Source of the DNA: CAZOOK01 sp964581385
GTDB lineage: Bacteria; Pseudomonadota; Gammaproteobacteria; Nevskiales; Nevskiaceae
DNA length: 64,000 nucleotides
Direction of reading: 5' to 3'
NCBI GenBank assembly: GCA_964581385.1
Contig: CAZOOK010000003.1
Location: 124,001 to 188,000, forward strand
In this document: piece after piece, positions 8,781-18,137 of the stretch
How positions within the stretch are numbered: position 1 is the stretch's first letter
How the letters are laid out: each line of letters begins with the position of its first letter
Notes under the pieces: generated by a model
The model's input: the letters and a program-made list of their open reading frames with translations, nothing else
Database searches by the model: none
Told to the model about the DNA's origin: nothing
Program-made: the position numbers and the translations under genes

Positions 8781-9803
8781 GTGGCATATATTCCCGAACG
8801 TCTGCGCTTCTCCATCGAAGGCTTCGGCCTGATCCTGACGCAGCCGTTCGGCGCGCTTCGACGGCGCATCAATGCCTGGATCATGGCGCGCACGCACCGC
8901 GTGCCGGCGCCGGTGTCGATATCGCGGCGGCGCGTCTACATTCTGCCGACGCGCTACGGCTACGCGTTTGCGTTCATGTTGTTATCGATGCTGCTCGGGG
9001 CGATGAATTATTCCAACAGCATGGCCTTCGCATTGACCTTTCTGCTCACCGGCCTCGGATTGATCGGCATGCATCACACGCACGGCAATCTCGTGAACCT
9101 GCGCGTGGTCGGCATGCGCGCCTTACCGGTGTTCGCGGGCGACACCGCGCGATTCGAAATCGAATTCGAGAATCCGTCGCCGCGCGCACGCTGGAACATC
9201 GCGGCCGGCTGGCCGGAACACGAGCTCTGCGACGGAATCGATCTGCCGACACTGGAGCGCGAGCACGTCGCCCTGCTGTTACCAGCCAGCCATCGTGGCT
9301 GGCTACCAGCGCCGCGTTTCACTGTCGCCACCGAATTTCCACTCGGGCTGTTTCACGCCTGGACTTGGATCGAAATCGACAGCGCCTGTCTCGTCTACCC
9401 GCGTCCCGCCACGAGTGGCGTCGCGCCGCAGGCGGCCTCGCACACCGCCGGCACGCGTACCGGACTCCGCGCCGGCAACGATGAGTTCGCCGGACTGCGC
9501 AGCTATCAACGCGGCGACAGCGCCAGCCGCATCCACTGGAAGAGCGTGCCGCGCCTGTCCACGCCGCAGGTCAAGCACTTTGCGGATAGTGTCGATCCGG
9601 AGCTGTGGCTGGATTGGGACGCGCTGCCGCCGACACTCGATGTCGAACAGCGCCTGTCGCTGCTGACACATTGGGTGCTCGAAGCCGAGCGCACCGGCCG
9701 CCGCTACGGGTTGCGCATACCGGGCAGCGCGCGCGATCCGGCGCATGGCGAAGCACACCGTCTCGAATGTCTGCGCACGCTGGCACTGTTCGGCCGGACA
9801 TAA
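8781..9803 (+). CDS. DUF58 domain protein (usual MoxR partner)
   Basis: A 340-residue protein with two adjacent membrane segments after RRRVYILPTRYGYAF (AFMLLSMLLGAMNYSNSMAFALTFLLTGLGLIGM) followed by a soluble domain with the DUF58 core RAGNDEFAGLRSYQRGDSASRIHWKS (given here in two blocks, residues about 225-250). GTG at 8781 is chosen because GGAA lies eight bases upstream; a TTG at 8757 is possible and the frame closes at 8733. In most genomes this gene directly follows moxR and precedes a transglutaminase-like gene; here moxR is 5 kb upstream and no transglutaminase follows. Confidence 0.85.
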   Translation: MAYIPERLRFSIEGFGLILTQPFGALRRRINAWIMARTHRVPAPVSISRRRVYILPTRYGYAFAFMLLSMLLGAMNYSNSMAFALTFLLTGLGLIGMHHTHGNLVNLRVVGMRALPVFAGDTARFEIEFENPSPRARWNIAAGWPEHELCDGIDLPTLEREHVALLLPASHRGWLPAPRFTVATEFPLGLFHAWTWIEIDSACLVYPRPATSGVAPQAASHTAGTRTGLRAGNDEFAGLRSYQRGDSASRIHWKSVPRLSTPQVKHFADSVDPELWLDWDALPPTLDVEQRLSLLTHWVLEAERTGRRYGLRIPGSARDPAHGEAHRLECLRTLALFGRT

Positions 9804-9830
9804 GAGCAGCGGTGAAACCAGCCGCTCTTA
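9801..9830. terminator. Hairpin between convergent DUF58 and cheB
   Basis: The stem TAAGAGC...GCTCTTA, with additional G-C pairs, begins on the TAA stop of DUF58 and ends just before the cheB stop. It is suited to terminating both convergent genes, although T-runs are weak. Confidence 0.55.
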
Positions 9831-9831
9831 A

Positions 9832-10908
9832 TTAGAACGCGGCGATCTGCGCCGGAATTTCGGTCAGCGTGAGGCTGCGCTGAACGGCTCCGTGTTTGAC
9901 CGCTTCCTTCGGCATTCCGTAGACGACACTGCTGGCTTCGTCCTGGGCCAGCGTGGCGGCACCGGCGTCGAACATTTCCTTGAGTCCGCGCGCGCCATCA
10001 TCGCCCATGCCAGTCATGATGATGCCCAATGCGTTCTTTCCCGCGCACTTGGCGACGGACCGGAACAGCACATCGACTGACGGCCGATGGCGATTGACCA
10101 GCGGTCCATCCATGACTTCGACGTGGTAGAGCGCACCGCTGCGCTTGAGCAGCATGTGCTTGCCGCCGGGAGCGATCAACGCCAGCCCGGCGACGACACG
10201 ATCGTCGTTGCGCGCCTCACGTACTTCGATCTCGCACAGACCATCGAGGCGCTTTGCGAACAGTGCAGTGAATTTTTCCGGCATGTGCTGAACGATAACG
10301 ATGCCGGGCGCCGTTCTCGGCAGGGCGGTCAGCACTACTTCCAGCGCCTGCGTTCCGCCCGTGGATGTACCGATGGCGACGATCCGCTCCGTGGTCCGGC
10401 TCAGAGCCGCTTGCGGCGGCGACAGGATTGCGTCGGCGGTAAGCTTGGGCGCGGCGCTGGGCATCCGCGAAGCGGACGCTGCGCCGGCCGGCATCCGCTT
10501 GAGCTTCGCAGCGGCCGCCGCTTTGACCGCATGCACCAGATCGGAAGCTGCGTCCTCCAATAGGAATTGGCGCACGCCGATCGTCGGCTTGGTGATGATA
10601 CCGACGGCGCCGGCCGCCAGAGCGTCCATCGTGGTTTCCGCACCCTTTTCGGTCAAGGAGGAACAAATCACGACCGGCGTCGGCCGTTCCGCCATGATTT
10701 TCTTCAGGAAGGTGATGCCATCCATGCGCGGCATTTCGATGTCGAGCACGATGACATCCGGCCAGCGTTTGGCCATCTTCTCCATCGCAAAAATCGGATC
10801 GATCGCGGTGGCCAGTACCTCGATGCCAGGATCAGCGTTGAGCACCTCGGTAAGCACCTGCCGCACGACCGCCGAATCATCGACCACAAGGACACTTATT
10901 TTGGTCAT
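9832..10908 (-). CDS. cheB: Protein-glutamate methylesterase CheB
   Basis: A 358-residue two-domain protein: an N-terminal receiver (Asp10, Asp11, phospho-acceptor Asp56 in VIVLDIEMP, Lys107) and a C-terminal methylesterase domain with Ser182 (GTSTGG), His208 (QHMP) and Asp304 (MGDDGA). It demethylates or deamidates chemoreceptors when phosphorylated by CheA. No other chemotaxis gene is present: neighbours are DUF58 and sucB, so it is an orphan copy here, perhaps separated from a cluster elsewhere or serving a chemosensory-like pathway. Confidence 0.92.
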   Translation of the reverse strand: MTKISVLVVDDSAVVRQVLTEVLNADPGIEVLATAIDPIFAMEKMAKRWPDVIVLDIEMPRMDGITFLKKIMAERPTPVVICSSLTEKGAETTMDALAAGAVGIITKPTIGVRQFLLEDAASDLVHAVKAAAAAKLKRMPAGAASASRMPSAAPKLTADAILSPPQAALSRTTERIVAIGTSTGGTQALEVVLTALPRTAPGIVIVQHMPEKFTALFAKRLDGLCEIEVREARNDDRVVAGLALIAPGGKHMLLKRSGALYHVEVMDGPLVNRHRPSVDVLFRSVAKCAGKNALGIIMTGMGDDGARGLKEMFDAGAATLAQDEASSVVYGMPKEAVKHGAVQRSLTLTEIPAQIAAF

Positions 10909-11125
10909 GTCGTCTCTGTTCTCGATTCACCGATAGTGGCAACGCACTGCACATTCATCGGACCCAGACATCTCCGCTCCAGACATCGAATCCCGCGGCG
11001 CGATAACTCCTGCCACACGTATTTACGCACTTTACAACGCAAGCCGTTGCGACACCCACAGATCTTGCTGAGCCCCACGGTAGTGGACGCCCGGCCCTAA
11101 ATCAATTGGACGACCCCGTGCCACG

Positions 11126-11147
11126 AAAAAGGCCCGCAGCGCGGGCC
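11126..11147 (-). terminator. Intrinsic terminator downstream of sucB
   Basis: Read on the minus strand: stem GGCCCGC, loop GCT, stem GCGGGCC followed by TTTTT. It stands 26 bases after the sucB stop, a textbook intrinsic terminator, and marks the end of the sucAB transcript without an lpd gene. Confidence 0.85.
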
Positions 11148-11172
11148 CTTTCCTCAACCTAAACCACTTCCC

Positions 11173-12390
11173 TCAAAGCTGCAGCAGCAGTCTCGCCGGG
11201 TCTTCCAGGCAGTCCTTGATCGTGCGCAGGAATAGCACCGCTTCGCGGCCATCGATCAAGCGGTGATCGTAGGTCAGCGCCAGATACATCATCGGACGCA
11301 CCACAATTTCGCCGCCGACCACGACCGGCCGCTCGATAATTCCGTGCATGCCGAGAATCGCCGCCTGCGGCGGATTCAGAATCGGCGTGGAAAGCATCGA
11401 GCCGAACACCCCACCGTTGGTGATGGAGAACGTGCCACCGGTGAGATCCTCGATCGCCAGCTTGTTGGCGCGCGCGCGGGCGCCGAAATCGACAATGGAT
11501 TTCTCGATATCACCGAACGACAGTAGATCTGCGTCACGCAGAACCGGCACGACAAGACCACGTTCGGTGGATACGGCAACGCCGATATCGTAATAGTTGT
11601 GGTAGACGATATCGCTGCCATCGATCGACGCGTTTACCAGCGGGAACTTCTTCAATCCCTCGATTGCGGCGCGCACGAAAAAACTCATGAAACCGAGCTT
11701 GATGCCGTGCGCCTTCTCGAAGCTGTCCTTGTACCTGGCGCGGATGTCCGACACTGCTTTCAGATCAATCTCGTTGAACGTCGTCAGCATCGCAGCCGTG
11801 CTCTGCGCTTCGATCAGGCGTTCGGCGATGCGCGCACGGATGCGCGTCATCGGCACGCGCTGCTCTTCGCGCGGACCGGACGCCGGCTTGAACGCTGGTG
11901 CCGCAGGTTTCGCCGCGGGGGCTGGGGCTTTTGCAGGCGCGGCGGGCGCGGTTTTCTGCTTTTCGGCATAGGCGACGATGTCTTCCTTGGTCAGACGCCC
12001 GCCCTTGCCGCTGCCCGAAATCTGCGATGCGGACAGTCCCAGTTCAGACAGCAGCTTGCGCACGGCTGGACTTTGACCGTCGGCATCGGTCGCGGTCGCA
12101 GTCGATGCTTCGGCGGTCGCGGCCACCGCCTTCGCTGGTGCAGCAGCGGCGGCGCCTTCCTCGATCACGCCGATCACATCACCGGCCTTGACCGTAGCAC
12201 CGGTCTTGATACGGACTTCCTTCAGCACACCATCGGTAACCGACGGGACCTCCAATACCACTTTGTCGGTTTCCAGATCGACGAGATTCTGCTCGCGCTT
12301 GATGGCGTCGCCGGCGTTGAAATGCCAAGAGGCGACGGTGGCTTCGGTAACTGATTCAGGGAGGTTGGGAACCTTGATTTCGATGCTCAT
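11173..12390 (-). CDS. sucB: Dihydrolipoyllysine succinyltransferase, E2 of 2-oxoglutarate dehydrogenase
   Basis: A 405-residue E2 protein. A lipoyl domain occupies residues 1-78 with the lipoylated Lys43 in DLETDKVVLEV; an Ala/Pro-rich linker follows; the E3-binding domain (SPAVRKLLSELGL, about 105-140) is followed by a second Ala/Pro linker and the catalytic domain ending with YDHRLIDGRE, in which His376 is the active-site base. It transfers succinyl groups to CoA in the TCA cycle. It lies 48 bases after sucA on the same strand. The E3 gene lpd does not follow; an intrinsic terminator does. Confidence 0.95.
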   Translation of the reverse strand: MSIEIKVPNLPESVTEATVASWHFNAGDAIKREQNLVDLETDKVVLEVPSVTDGVLKEVRIKTGATVKAGDVIGVIEEGAAAAAPAKAVAATAEASTATATDADGQSPAVRKLLSELGLSASQISGSGKGGRLTKEDIVAYAEKQKTAPAAPAKAPAPAAKPAAPAFKPASGPREEQRVPMTRIRARIAERLIEAQSTAAMLTTFNEIDLKAVSDIRARYKDSFEKAHGIKLGFMSFFVRAAIEGLKKFPLVNASIDGSDIVYHNYYDIGVAVSTERGLVVPVLRDADLLSFGDIEKSIVDFGARARANKLAIEDLTGGTFSITNGGVFGSMLSTPILNPPQAAILGMHGIIERPVVVGGEIVVRPMMYLALTYDHRLIDGREAVLFLRTIKDCLEDPARLLLQL

Positions 12391-12438
12391 GGCGCTCCGG
12401 AATTATTTTTCTCTTGCTTGTCGATTGATACGCAATCG

Positions 12439-15297
12439 TCAGGCGCCGCCCGCCAGCGTGAGACCGCCGCTGAGCGCCGTATTGACGACTTCGTCCTGTT
12501 CCTTCTGGTGAACCTTCAGGTATCCGACCGCTGTCGTGGAATTGCCCTTGCGCGTGGCGTAGAGCAGTTGATGATCGTCGGCCAGGTAAGCGCGCAGACG
12601 GTGCTTGATCTGGTACCACGCGCCCTGGTTTTCAGGCTCTTCCTGACACCAGACCACGTCCTTCGCGTTCGGATACGCGGCGATCACCGCCTCGTACTGC
12701 TCGCGCGGGAACGGATACAGCTGTTCGATGCGCGCGATGGCGACATCGTCGCGGCCCTGCTTGGTGCGAGCATCGAGCAGATCGAAGTAGACCTTGCCGC
12801 TGCAGAACACGATGCGCTTGACCTTCTGCGCATCGAGCTTGGCCGTCTCGCCGATGATGAGTTGCAACTTGCCGGTGCCGAGATCGCTGAGTTCCGAGAC
12901 CGACGCTTTGTGGCGAAGCAGCGACTTCGGCGTCATTACGATCAGCGGCAGCCGCAGGCTTCGTTTCATCTGCCTGCGCAGCATATGGAACATCTGCGCG
13001 GGTGTGGACGGCACGCAGACCTGCATGTTGTTGCCGGCACACAATTGCAGATAGCGCTCCAGACGCGCAGACGAATGCTCTGGCCCCTGCCCTTCGTAGC
13101 CGTGCGGCAGCAACAGCGTGAGCCCGCAGTAGCGGCCCCATTTCGCCTGCCCGGAAGCGATGAATTGGTCGATAACGACCTGCGCGCCATTGGCGAAGTC
13201 ACCGAACTGTGCTTCCCAGATCACCAGACAGTCCGGATCGGTGGTGCTATAGCCGTACTCGAAGCCGAGCACGCCTTCCTCGGACAACAATGTGTCATTG
13301 ACGAGGAAGCGATACTTATCGGCATCGAGGTGACGCAGCGGCGTATAGCTTTCGCCGGTCTTGACGTCGTGCAGCGTGGCATGGCGATGGAAGAAGGTGC
13401 CGCGCCGCGTATCCTGTCCACACAGGCGCAGCGCGAAACCTTCGTTGACCAGCGTCGCGTAAGCCATGGTCTCGGCGAAGCCCCAGTCCATCGGCATTTC
13501 GCCGGCGGCCATCTTCACACGGTCCTCGTAGATCTTGGCGACCCGCGGATGCAGCGAGAAGCCATCCGGCAGCTTGTGTAGCTGGCCGGCGAGACGCTTC
13601 AGGGTATCGACCGTGACGGCCGTATCGGCCGGGGAGTCCCACTCGCCCTTCTGATAATTTGCCCAATTGACGGTGTGCTGATTGCCAACCATGCCGAGCG
13701 CGATGCGCGAGATGTTCTCGCCTCGATCAAGGGCATCGCGGTATTCCCTCACCATCTGCTCGGGTTCATCCTTGCCAAGCAAACCTTGTTGCACAAGCTT
13801 GCGCGAATACAGTGCCAGCGTCGTCGGCTGTTTCTTGATGGCGTCGTACATCACTGGCTGCGTCGCCGCCGGTTCGTCAGCTTCGTTGTGGCCGTGGCGG
13901 CGGTAGCAACACAGATCGATGATGACGTCCTTGTGGAATTCGCTGCGGAAATCCATCGCCAGCTTGGTGACGAACACAACCGCGTCGGGATCGTCGCCAT
14001 TGACATGGAATACCGGCGATTCAAGCATCTTCGCGATGTCGGTGCAGGCACGCGAAGTGCGCACTTCGTGACCTTCGCGTGCCTCGATTGGATTCGGCGT
14101 CGTGAACCCGATCTGATTGTTGACGATGACGTGCACGGTGCCACCGGTGCTGTAACCCTTGGCCTGCGACAACTGCAAGGTCTCCATCACCACGCCTTGA
14201 CCGGCGAATGCGGCGTCGCCGTGGATCAGCACCGGTACGACGCGCTCGCCGCGTTCGTCGTGGCGGCGCGTCTGCCGCGCCTTCACGGACCCTTCGACCA
14301 CGGGATTTACGATTTCCAGATGCGACGGATTGAACGCCAGCACCAGATGGATGCGACGGCCTTCGATCTCGACGTCCGACGAAAAGCCCATGTGGTATTT
14401 CACGTCGCCAGCGCGCGACAGGCTCTCCGTCGAATACTTGCCCTCGAACTCGGCGAACAGTTCCTTCGGCGACTTGCCGAGCACGTTGACCAGCATATTC
14501 AGGCGACCGCGGTGCGCCATGCCGATGACCAGTTCCTCGACGCCGGCCAAAGCCGCGCAGCGCATCAACTCATCGACGATCGGAATCAGTGAATCACCGC
14601 CTTCGAGCGAAAAGCGCTTCTGACCAACGTACTTGTTGTGGAGGTAACGCTCGATTCCTTCCGCGGCGATGAGCTGTTTGAGTACCTCGTGCTGCTGCTG
14701 CGGCTGCAATCGCGGCTTGAACGGCTCGCTTTCAAGGCGCTTCTGCAGCCAGCGCTTTTCGGCCGTCTCCGTGATGTACATGTACTCGGCGCCGACGGTA
14801 TCGGTATAAACCGCCTTCAGAATCTTGATGATTTCACGCAAGGGCAGGCGGTCAGTACCCGCCAGCGTACCCGTGTTGAACACCGTATCCATATCCTCGG
14901 AACCCAGGCCATGAAAACCTGGATCGAGATCGGGAACGGTCGGCACCGGAGCCAGTCCGAGCGGATCGAGTCTGGCGACCTGATGGCCACGGACGCGGTA
15001 ATAGTTGATCAGGCGCAGCACGGCCGCCTGCTTTTCCGCCTGGCGCGCATCGAACGACGACTCCACGACCGAACTGCGCGGTTGGCGGGCAAGTGTTTCG
15101 AAGCGGGCGCGCACCGGGCCATGCGGTGTATCTGTCGCTCCTTGTCCTGCCTGCGCACTGCGGAAATAGGCGCGCCAGCTGGCATCCACCGATTCCGGAT
15201 TGACGAGATATTGCTCGTAAAGATCCTCGATATAGGCAGCGTTGCCGCCCTGTATCGAGGAGGACTGGATAAAACTCTGATACTTCGTTCCGCTCAT
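12439..15297 (-). CDS. sucA: 2-oxoglutarate dehydrogenase E1 component
   Basis: A 952-residue thiamine-diphosphate enzyme that decarboxylates 2-oxoglutarate and succinylates the lipoyl group of SucB. Recognisable parts are the N-terminal QSSSIQGGNAAYIEDLYEQY, the GMAHRGRLNMLVNVLGK block, HGDAAFAGQGVVMETLQLS, the GGTVHVIVNNQIGFTT region that contributes to ThDP binding, and the late block LLLPHGYEGQGPEHSSAR. Length and all blocks match the full-size enzyme. It is the first gene of a two-gene sucAB transcript; galU lies 63 bases upstream on the same strand. Confidence 0.96.
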   Translation of the reverse strand: MSGTKYQSFIQSSSIQGGNAAYIEDLYEQYLVNPESVDASWRAYFRSAQAGQGATDTPHGPVRARFETLARQPRSSVVESSFDARQAEKQAAVLRLINYYRVRGHQVARLDPLGLAPVPTVPDLDPGFHGLGSEDMDTVFNTGTLAGTDRLPLREIIKILKAVYTDTVGAEYMYITETAEKRWLQKRLESEPFKPRLQPQQQHEVLKQLIAAEGIERYLHNKYVGQKRFSLEGGDSLIPIVDELMRCAALAGVEELVIGMAHRGRLNMLVNVLGKSPKELFAEFEGKYSTESLSRAGDVKYHMGFSSDVEIEGRRIHLVLAFNPSHLEIVNPVVEGSVKARQTRRHDERGERVVPVLIHGDAAFAGQGVVMETLQLSQAKGYSTGGTVHVIVNNQIGFTTPNPIEAREGHEVRTSRACTDIAKMLESPVFHVNGDDPDAVVFVTKLAMDFRSEFHKDVIIDLCCYRRHGHNEADEPAATQPVMYDAIKKQPTTLALYSRKLVQQGLLGKDEPEQMVREYRDALDRGENISRIALGMVGNQHTVNWANYQKGEWDSPADTAVTVDTLKRLAGQLHKLPDGFSLHPRVAKIYEDRVKMAAGEMPMDWGFAETMAYATLVNEGFALRLCGQDTRRGTFFHRHATLHDVKTGESYTPLRHLDADKYRFLVNDTLLSEEGVLGFEYGYSTTDPDCLVIWEAQFGDFANGAQVVIDQFIASGQAKWGRYCGLTLLLPHGYEGQGPEHSSARLERYLQLCAGNNMQVCVPSTPAQMFHMLRRQMKRSLRLPLIVMTPKSLLRHKASVSELSDLGTGKLQLIIGETAKLDAQKVKRIVFCSGKVYFDLLDARTKQGRDDVAIARIEQLYPFPREQYEAVIAAYPNAKDVVWCQEEPENQGAWYQIKHRLRAYLADDHQLLYATRKGNSTTAVGYLKVHQKEQDEVVNTALSGGLTLAGGA

Positions 15298-15360
15298 GCT
15301 TCCTCCGGTCCGCAGCGCATCGAAATCAAGGCGCGCGGCGTGTAGCGCAGGTCTTCGCGG

Positions 15361-16287
15361 TCAGCGGCCGCGCGCTGCGACCTCTTTGACAACGCCTTCC
15401 GCGGTCGACTGGTTCAGTCCGCGCGCGAGTTCAGACAGATATTGCTGAAACTCCTCAGCCAGCTCGGGATGCTTGAGGCCATATTCCACATTTGCTTTCA
15501 GATATCCGAGCTTGCTGCCGCAGTCGTAGCGCGTGCCCTCGAATTCGTAGGCAAGTACGGTCTGCTCTTGGATCATTGCGCTGATGGCGTCGGTGAGTTG
15601 AATTTCACCACCGGCACCCTTCTGCGTACGCTCCAGCAATTTAAAAATACGGGGCGTCAGGATATAGCGGCCAACCACAGCCAGATTGCTCGGCGCGTCG
15701 GCAGGTTTCGGCTTCTCGACGATGCGGCGGATTTCACCAAGACCGGGTGCCACCGGCTGCGTTTCGACGACGCCGTAGCTGCTGACCTCTTCCTTCGGCA
15801 CGCGCTGTGTGGCGATGACGCTGGTCCCGTATTCCTGGTAAACGCGCTGCATCTGCGCAAGGCAGGGGCGCAGTTTGCCGTCGATGAGATCGTCGGCAAG
15901 AATCACGCAGAAATCCTCGTCGCCGACCGCCGGCCACGCACACAGCACGGCGTGACCCAGACCGAGCGCCTCGGCTTGGCGGATGTAAATGCAAGTGATG
16001 CCCGGCGGCAGAATTTCCTGCACGACTTCGAGCAACTTCGACTTGCCGCGGCTGGCCAGTTCGGCTTCAAGTTCATAGGCCTTGTCGAAATGATCCATGA
16101 TCGAATTCTTCGATCGGCCCGTGATGAAGATCAATTCCTCGGCGCCGGCGCTGATCGCTTCCTGCACCGCGTACTGGATCAGCGGCTTGTCGACGATCGG
16201 CAGCATTTCCTTGGCACTCGCTTTGGTCGCGGGAAGAAAGCGGGTACCCATTCCGGCAACCGGGAAAACAGCCTTGCGGATTCGCAT
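15361..16287 (-). CDS. galU: UTP-glucose-1-phosphate uridylyltransferase
   Basis: A 308-residue nucleotidyltransferase that makes UDP-glucose from UTP and glucose-1-phosphate for cell-envelope polysaccharides. The N-terminal signature VFPVAGMGTRFLPATKASAKEM (residues 7-28) includes the G-x-G-T-R-x-L-P nucleotide loop; VDKPLIQYAVQEA and VEKPKPADAPSNLAVVGRY (about 185-210) are typical GalU blocks. It is transcribed in the same direction as sucAB, with a 63-base gap, so could contribute to that transcript or be independent. Confidence 0.95.
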   Translation of the reverse strand: MRIRKAVFPVAGMGTRFLPATKASAKEMLPIVDKPLIQYAVQEAISAGAEELIFITGRSKNSIMDHFDKAYELEAELASRGKSKLLEVVQEILPPGITCIYIRQAEALGLGHAVLCAWPAVGDEDFCVILADDLIDGKLRPCLAQMQRVYQEYGTSVIATQRVPKEEVSSYGVVETQPVAPGLGEIRRIVEKPKPADAPSNLAVVGRYILTPRIFKLLERTQKGAGGEIQLTDAISAMIQEQTVLAYEFEGTRYDCGSKLGYLKANVEYGLKHPELAEEFQQYLSELARGLNQSTAEGVVKEVAARGR

Positions 16288-16437
16288 CGATGAAGTCCTC
16301 TTAGGAGCTTGTATTGGCCCGCATTAGAGCCCATCCCAAGCGAATAGTTTACCGCAGTGAAACCGGACAGGATAAGAAAACCACAAGGCGACGTATGCGC
16401 AGGGCATATCGGCGGCTGCGCGGCGCCCTGAAGCGGC

Positions 16438-17682
16438 TCATGGCACTTGCCGGTCGATGACGATTTCCTTCACGCCGCCGGCCTCATTCCGGGCCACGTG
16501 AATGACGCCCTCCAGATCGCCGGACTGCGGCATGGCCTGCCCGCTGGCACTGATGCGCGCGCTAACCAGATAGTGGTCGAAACGCGACAGCCCCATGCCG
16601 GGTGCCATCGCCATCGAGTCGTCGAGCGTCACATTCAGCGGCCAATCCGCCACTGGCTGCCGGAACACTGCCAGCGGCATCGGCGGTCCACTTTCGGCTT
16701 TGGCGTAGACAAACACCGTGGCTCCGGCCGGAATTTTCGCGGCCAGCGGCGGCGCGACGCGCACGATCAGCTGCAAACGCACTGCCGATGCGGGCAGTGG
16801 CGCTGCGGACGGAGCCGCCTGCGCCGCCACCGGCGGCATCCCGGTGTTACCCGTCGCGGCATCGATCTGCGCCAACTGCTTGTCCAGCAACTGTTTCATC
16901 TGGTCGGGCAATTCCTTGCTGCGCAGGCGCGTCCAGCGCTGACGTGCGCGCGTAAAATCACCAGCCTGGGCATCGGCAAGACCGCCGTACCACAGAGCGC
17001 GTCCGTCGCTGGCATCGATGGCCAGCGCGCGATCGAACAAAGCGGTTGCGTCCGCCGGCACATCGCGGCCGCTGGCGAAGGCGAGCGCCTCGCCTTCGGC
17101 GGCGAGCGCGTCCGCGTCCTTGCCACCGTTGCGCGCGTTGGCCTGGTGATAGGCACCGGCAGCTTCCGCATAGCGATGCAGTACGAAATACGAGCGACCG
17201 AGCATCATCCAGCCCGGCGGGTCATCCGGATTGTTCTGCAGCCGGGCGGCCAGCCGATCAACCATGGCCTGCACATCCGGCGCCGTGGTCGATGGGGCAT
17301 CCGCGCCCGCCAATTGCTGCTGCACACGCCAGCTGCCCCCCGCCCAGTACCAAACAGTAGCGAACAAAGGCACCGCGAGAACCACCAGCACCGCGATCCA
17401 ACGCGACGGCGCTGCACCAACCTGTGGCACGGTTTCGTCAGCGGCGCCGGAGGTATCGCCGAGCAATTGCGCCGCTGCCTCGTTGCGCAACAGCTCGAAT
17501 TCGCCTTCGACGATGACGCCGGTAGCGACATCGCGCTCGATTTCAGCAACGCGGCCGCGATATGCGGCGACGTTCGCCGCACGCCGCGCCGGAGTGCTGC
17601 GGACCTGGGGACGCCACCATGGCCGCGTCAGCGACGTCACCGCGAGCAGCGTCAGCACAGCAAGTCCCGCAATCAGAATCAC
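16438..17682 (-). CDS. ccmI: Cytochrome c maturation protein CcmI (CycH)
   Basis: A 414-residue membrane protein: two N-terminal transmembrane helices (ILIAGLAVLTLLAV and about 95-112) flank a cytoplasmic loop, and a periplasmic part with TPR motifs (PPGWMMLGRSYFVLHRYAEAAGAY, ALWYGGLADAQAGDFTRA) is followed by a C-terminal beta domain. CcmI holds apocytochrome c for the haem ligation complex. It begins at a GTG overlapping the ccmH stop (GTGA) and is the last gene of the ccmCDEFGHI run. Confidence 0.88.
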   Translation of the reverse strand: MILIAGLAVLTLLAVTSLTRPWWRPQVRSTPARRAANVAAYRGRVAEIERDVATGVIVEGEFELLRNEAAAQLLGDTSGAADETVPQVGAAPSRWIAVLVVLAVPLFATVWYWAGGSWRVQQQLAGADAPSTTAPDVQAMVDRLAARLQNNPDDPPGWMMLGRSYFVLHRYAEAAGAYHQANARNGGKDADALAAEGEALAFASGRDVPADATALFDRALAIDASDGRALWYGGLADAQAGDFTRARQRWTRLRSKELPDQMKQLLDKQLAQIDAATGNTGMPPVAAQAAPSAAPLPASAVRLQLIVRVAPPLAAKIPAGATVFVYAKAESGPPMPLAVFRQPVADWPLNVTLDDSMAMAPGMGLSRFDHYLVSARISASGQAMPQSGDLEGVIHVARNEAGGVKEIVIDRQVP

Positions 17683-18137
17683 TTTTCTTCCTCGAGCAGG
17701 CGGCGCAGCGCTTCCGCGTCAACCTTGGCGGCGACGGCGCGCTTGCCGGACCGGCGCACGAACGTGAACGCCACAGTAAGTCCGGCGATGACGAGCAAGA
17801 ATGGTCCGCCCCACAGCAGCCAGGTGTTCGGTTGCAACGGCGGGTTGTAGAGCACAAAGTCACCGTAACGGTCGGTGAGATAGCGCCGGATATCGGCATC
17901 GGACTCGCCGCGCACGACGCGCATGCGGACCTGTGCACGCAGATCCGCCGCGAGCGGCGCATCGGAATCCTGCAGGGTTTCGTTCTGACAAACGAGGCAA
18001 CGCAGCGTCGACAGCAAGCCGCGATAGCGCGTTTCCTGATCGGCGCTCAACGGCGTTTCGGCGGCGCGGACATTGCCGGCCAGCCCGACGAGCGTCAGCG
18101 CCGCGAACAGAACGGACCAGAGCAATTGCGATCTCAT
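17679..18137 (-). CDS. ccmH: Cytochrome c maturation protein CcmH
   Basis: A 152-residue protein with a signal peptide, a thiol-reductase motif LRCLVCQNE (Cys47 and Cys50) in the three-helix periplasmic domain, and a C-terminal transmembrane helix (WLLWGGPFLLVIAGLTVAF). CcmH reduces apocytochrome cysteines before haem attachment. The start at MRSQLLW overlaps the ccmG stop by four bases; the frame is open further upstream inside ccmG. The protein is the short CcmH form, with the TPR function in separate CcmI. Confidence 0.92.
   Translation of the reverse strand: MRSQLLWSVLFAALTLVGLAGNVRAAETPLSADQETRYRGLLSTLRCLVCQNETLQDSDAPLAADLRAQVRMRVVRGESDADIRRYLTDRYGDFVLYNPPLQPNTWLLWGGPFLLVIAGLTVAFTFVRRSGKRAVAAKVDAEALRRLLEEEK

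Noticed and set aside
16447..17850. A 467-codon plus-strand open frame
   Set aside because: It lies antisense to ccmI and ccmH, is rich in Arg/His/Gly with no family resemblance, and is an artefact of high GC.
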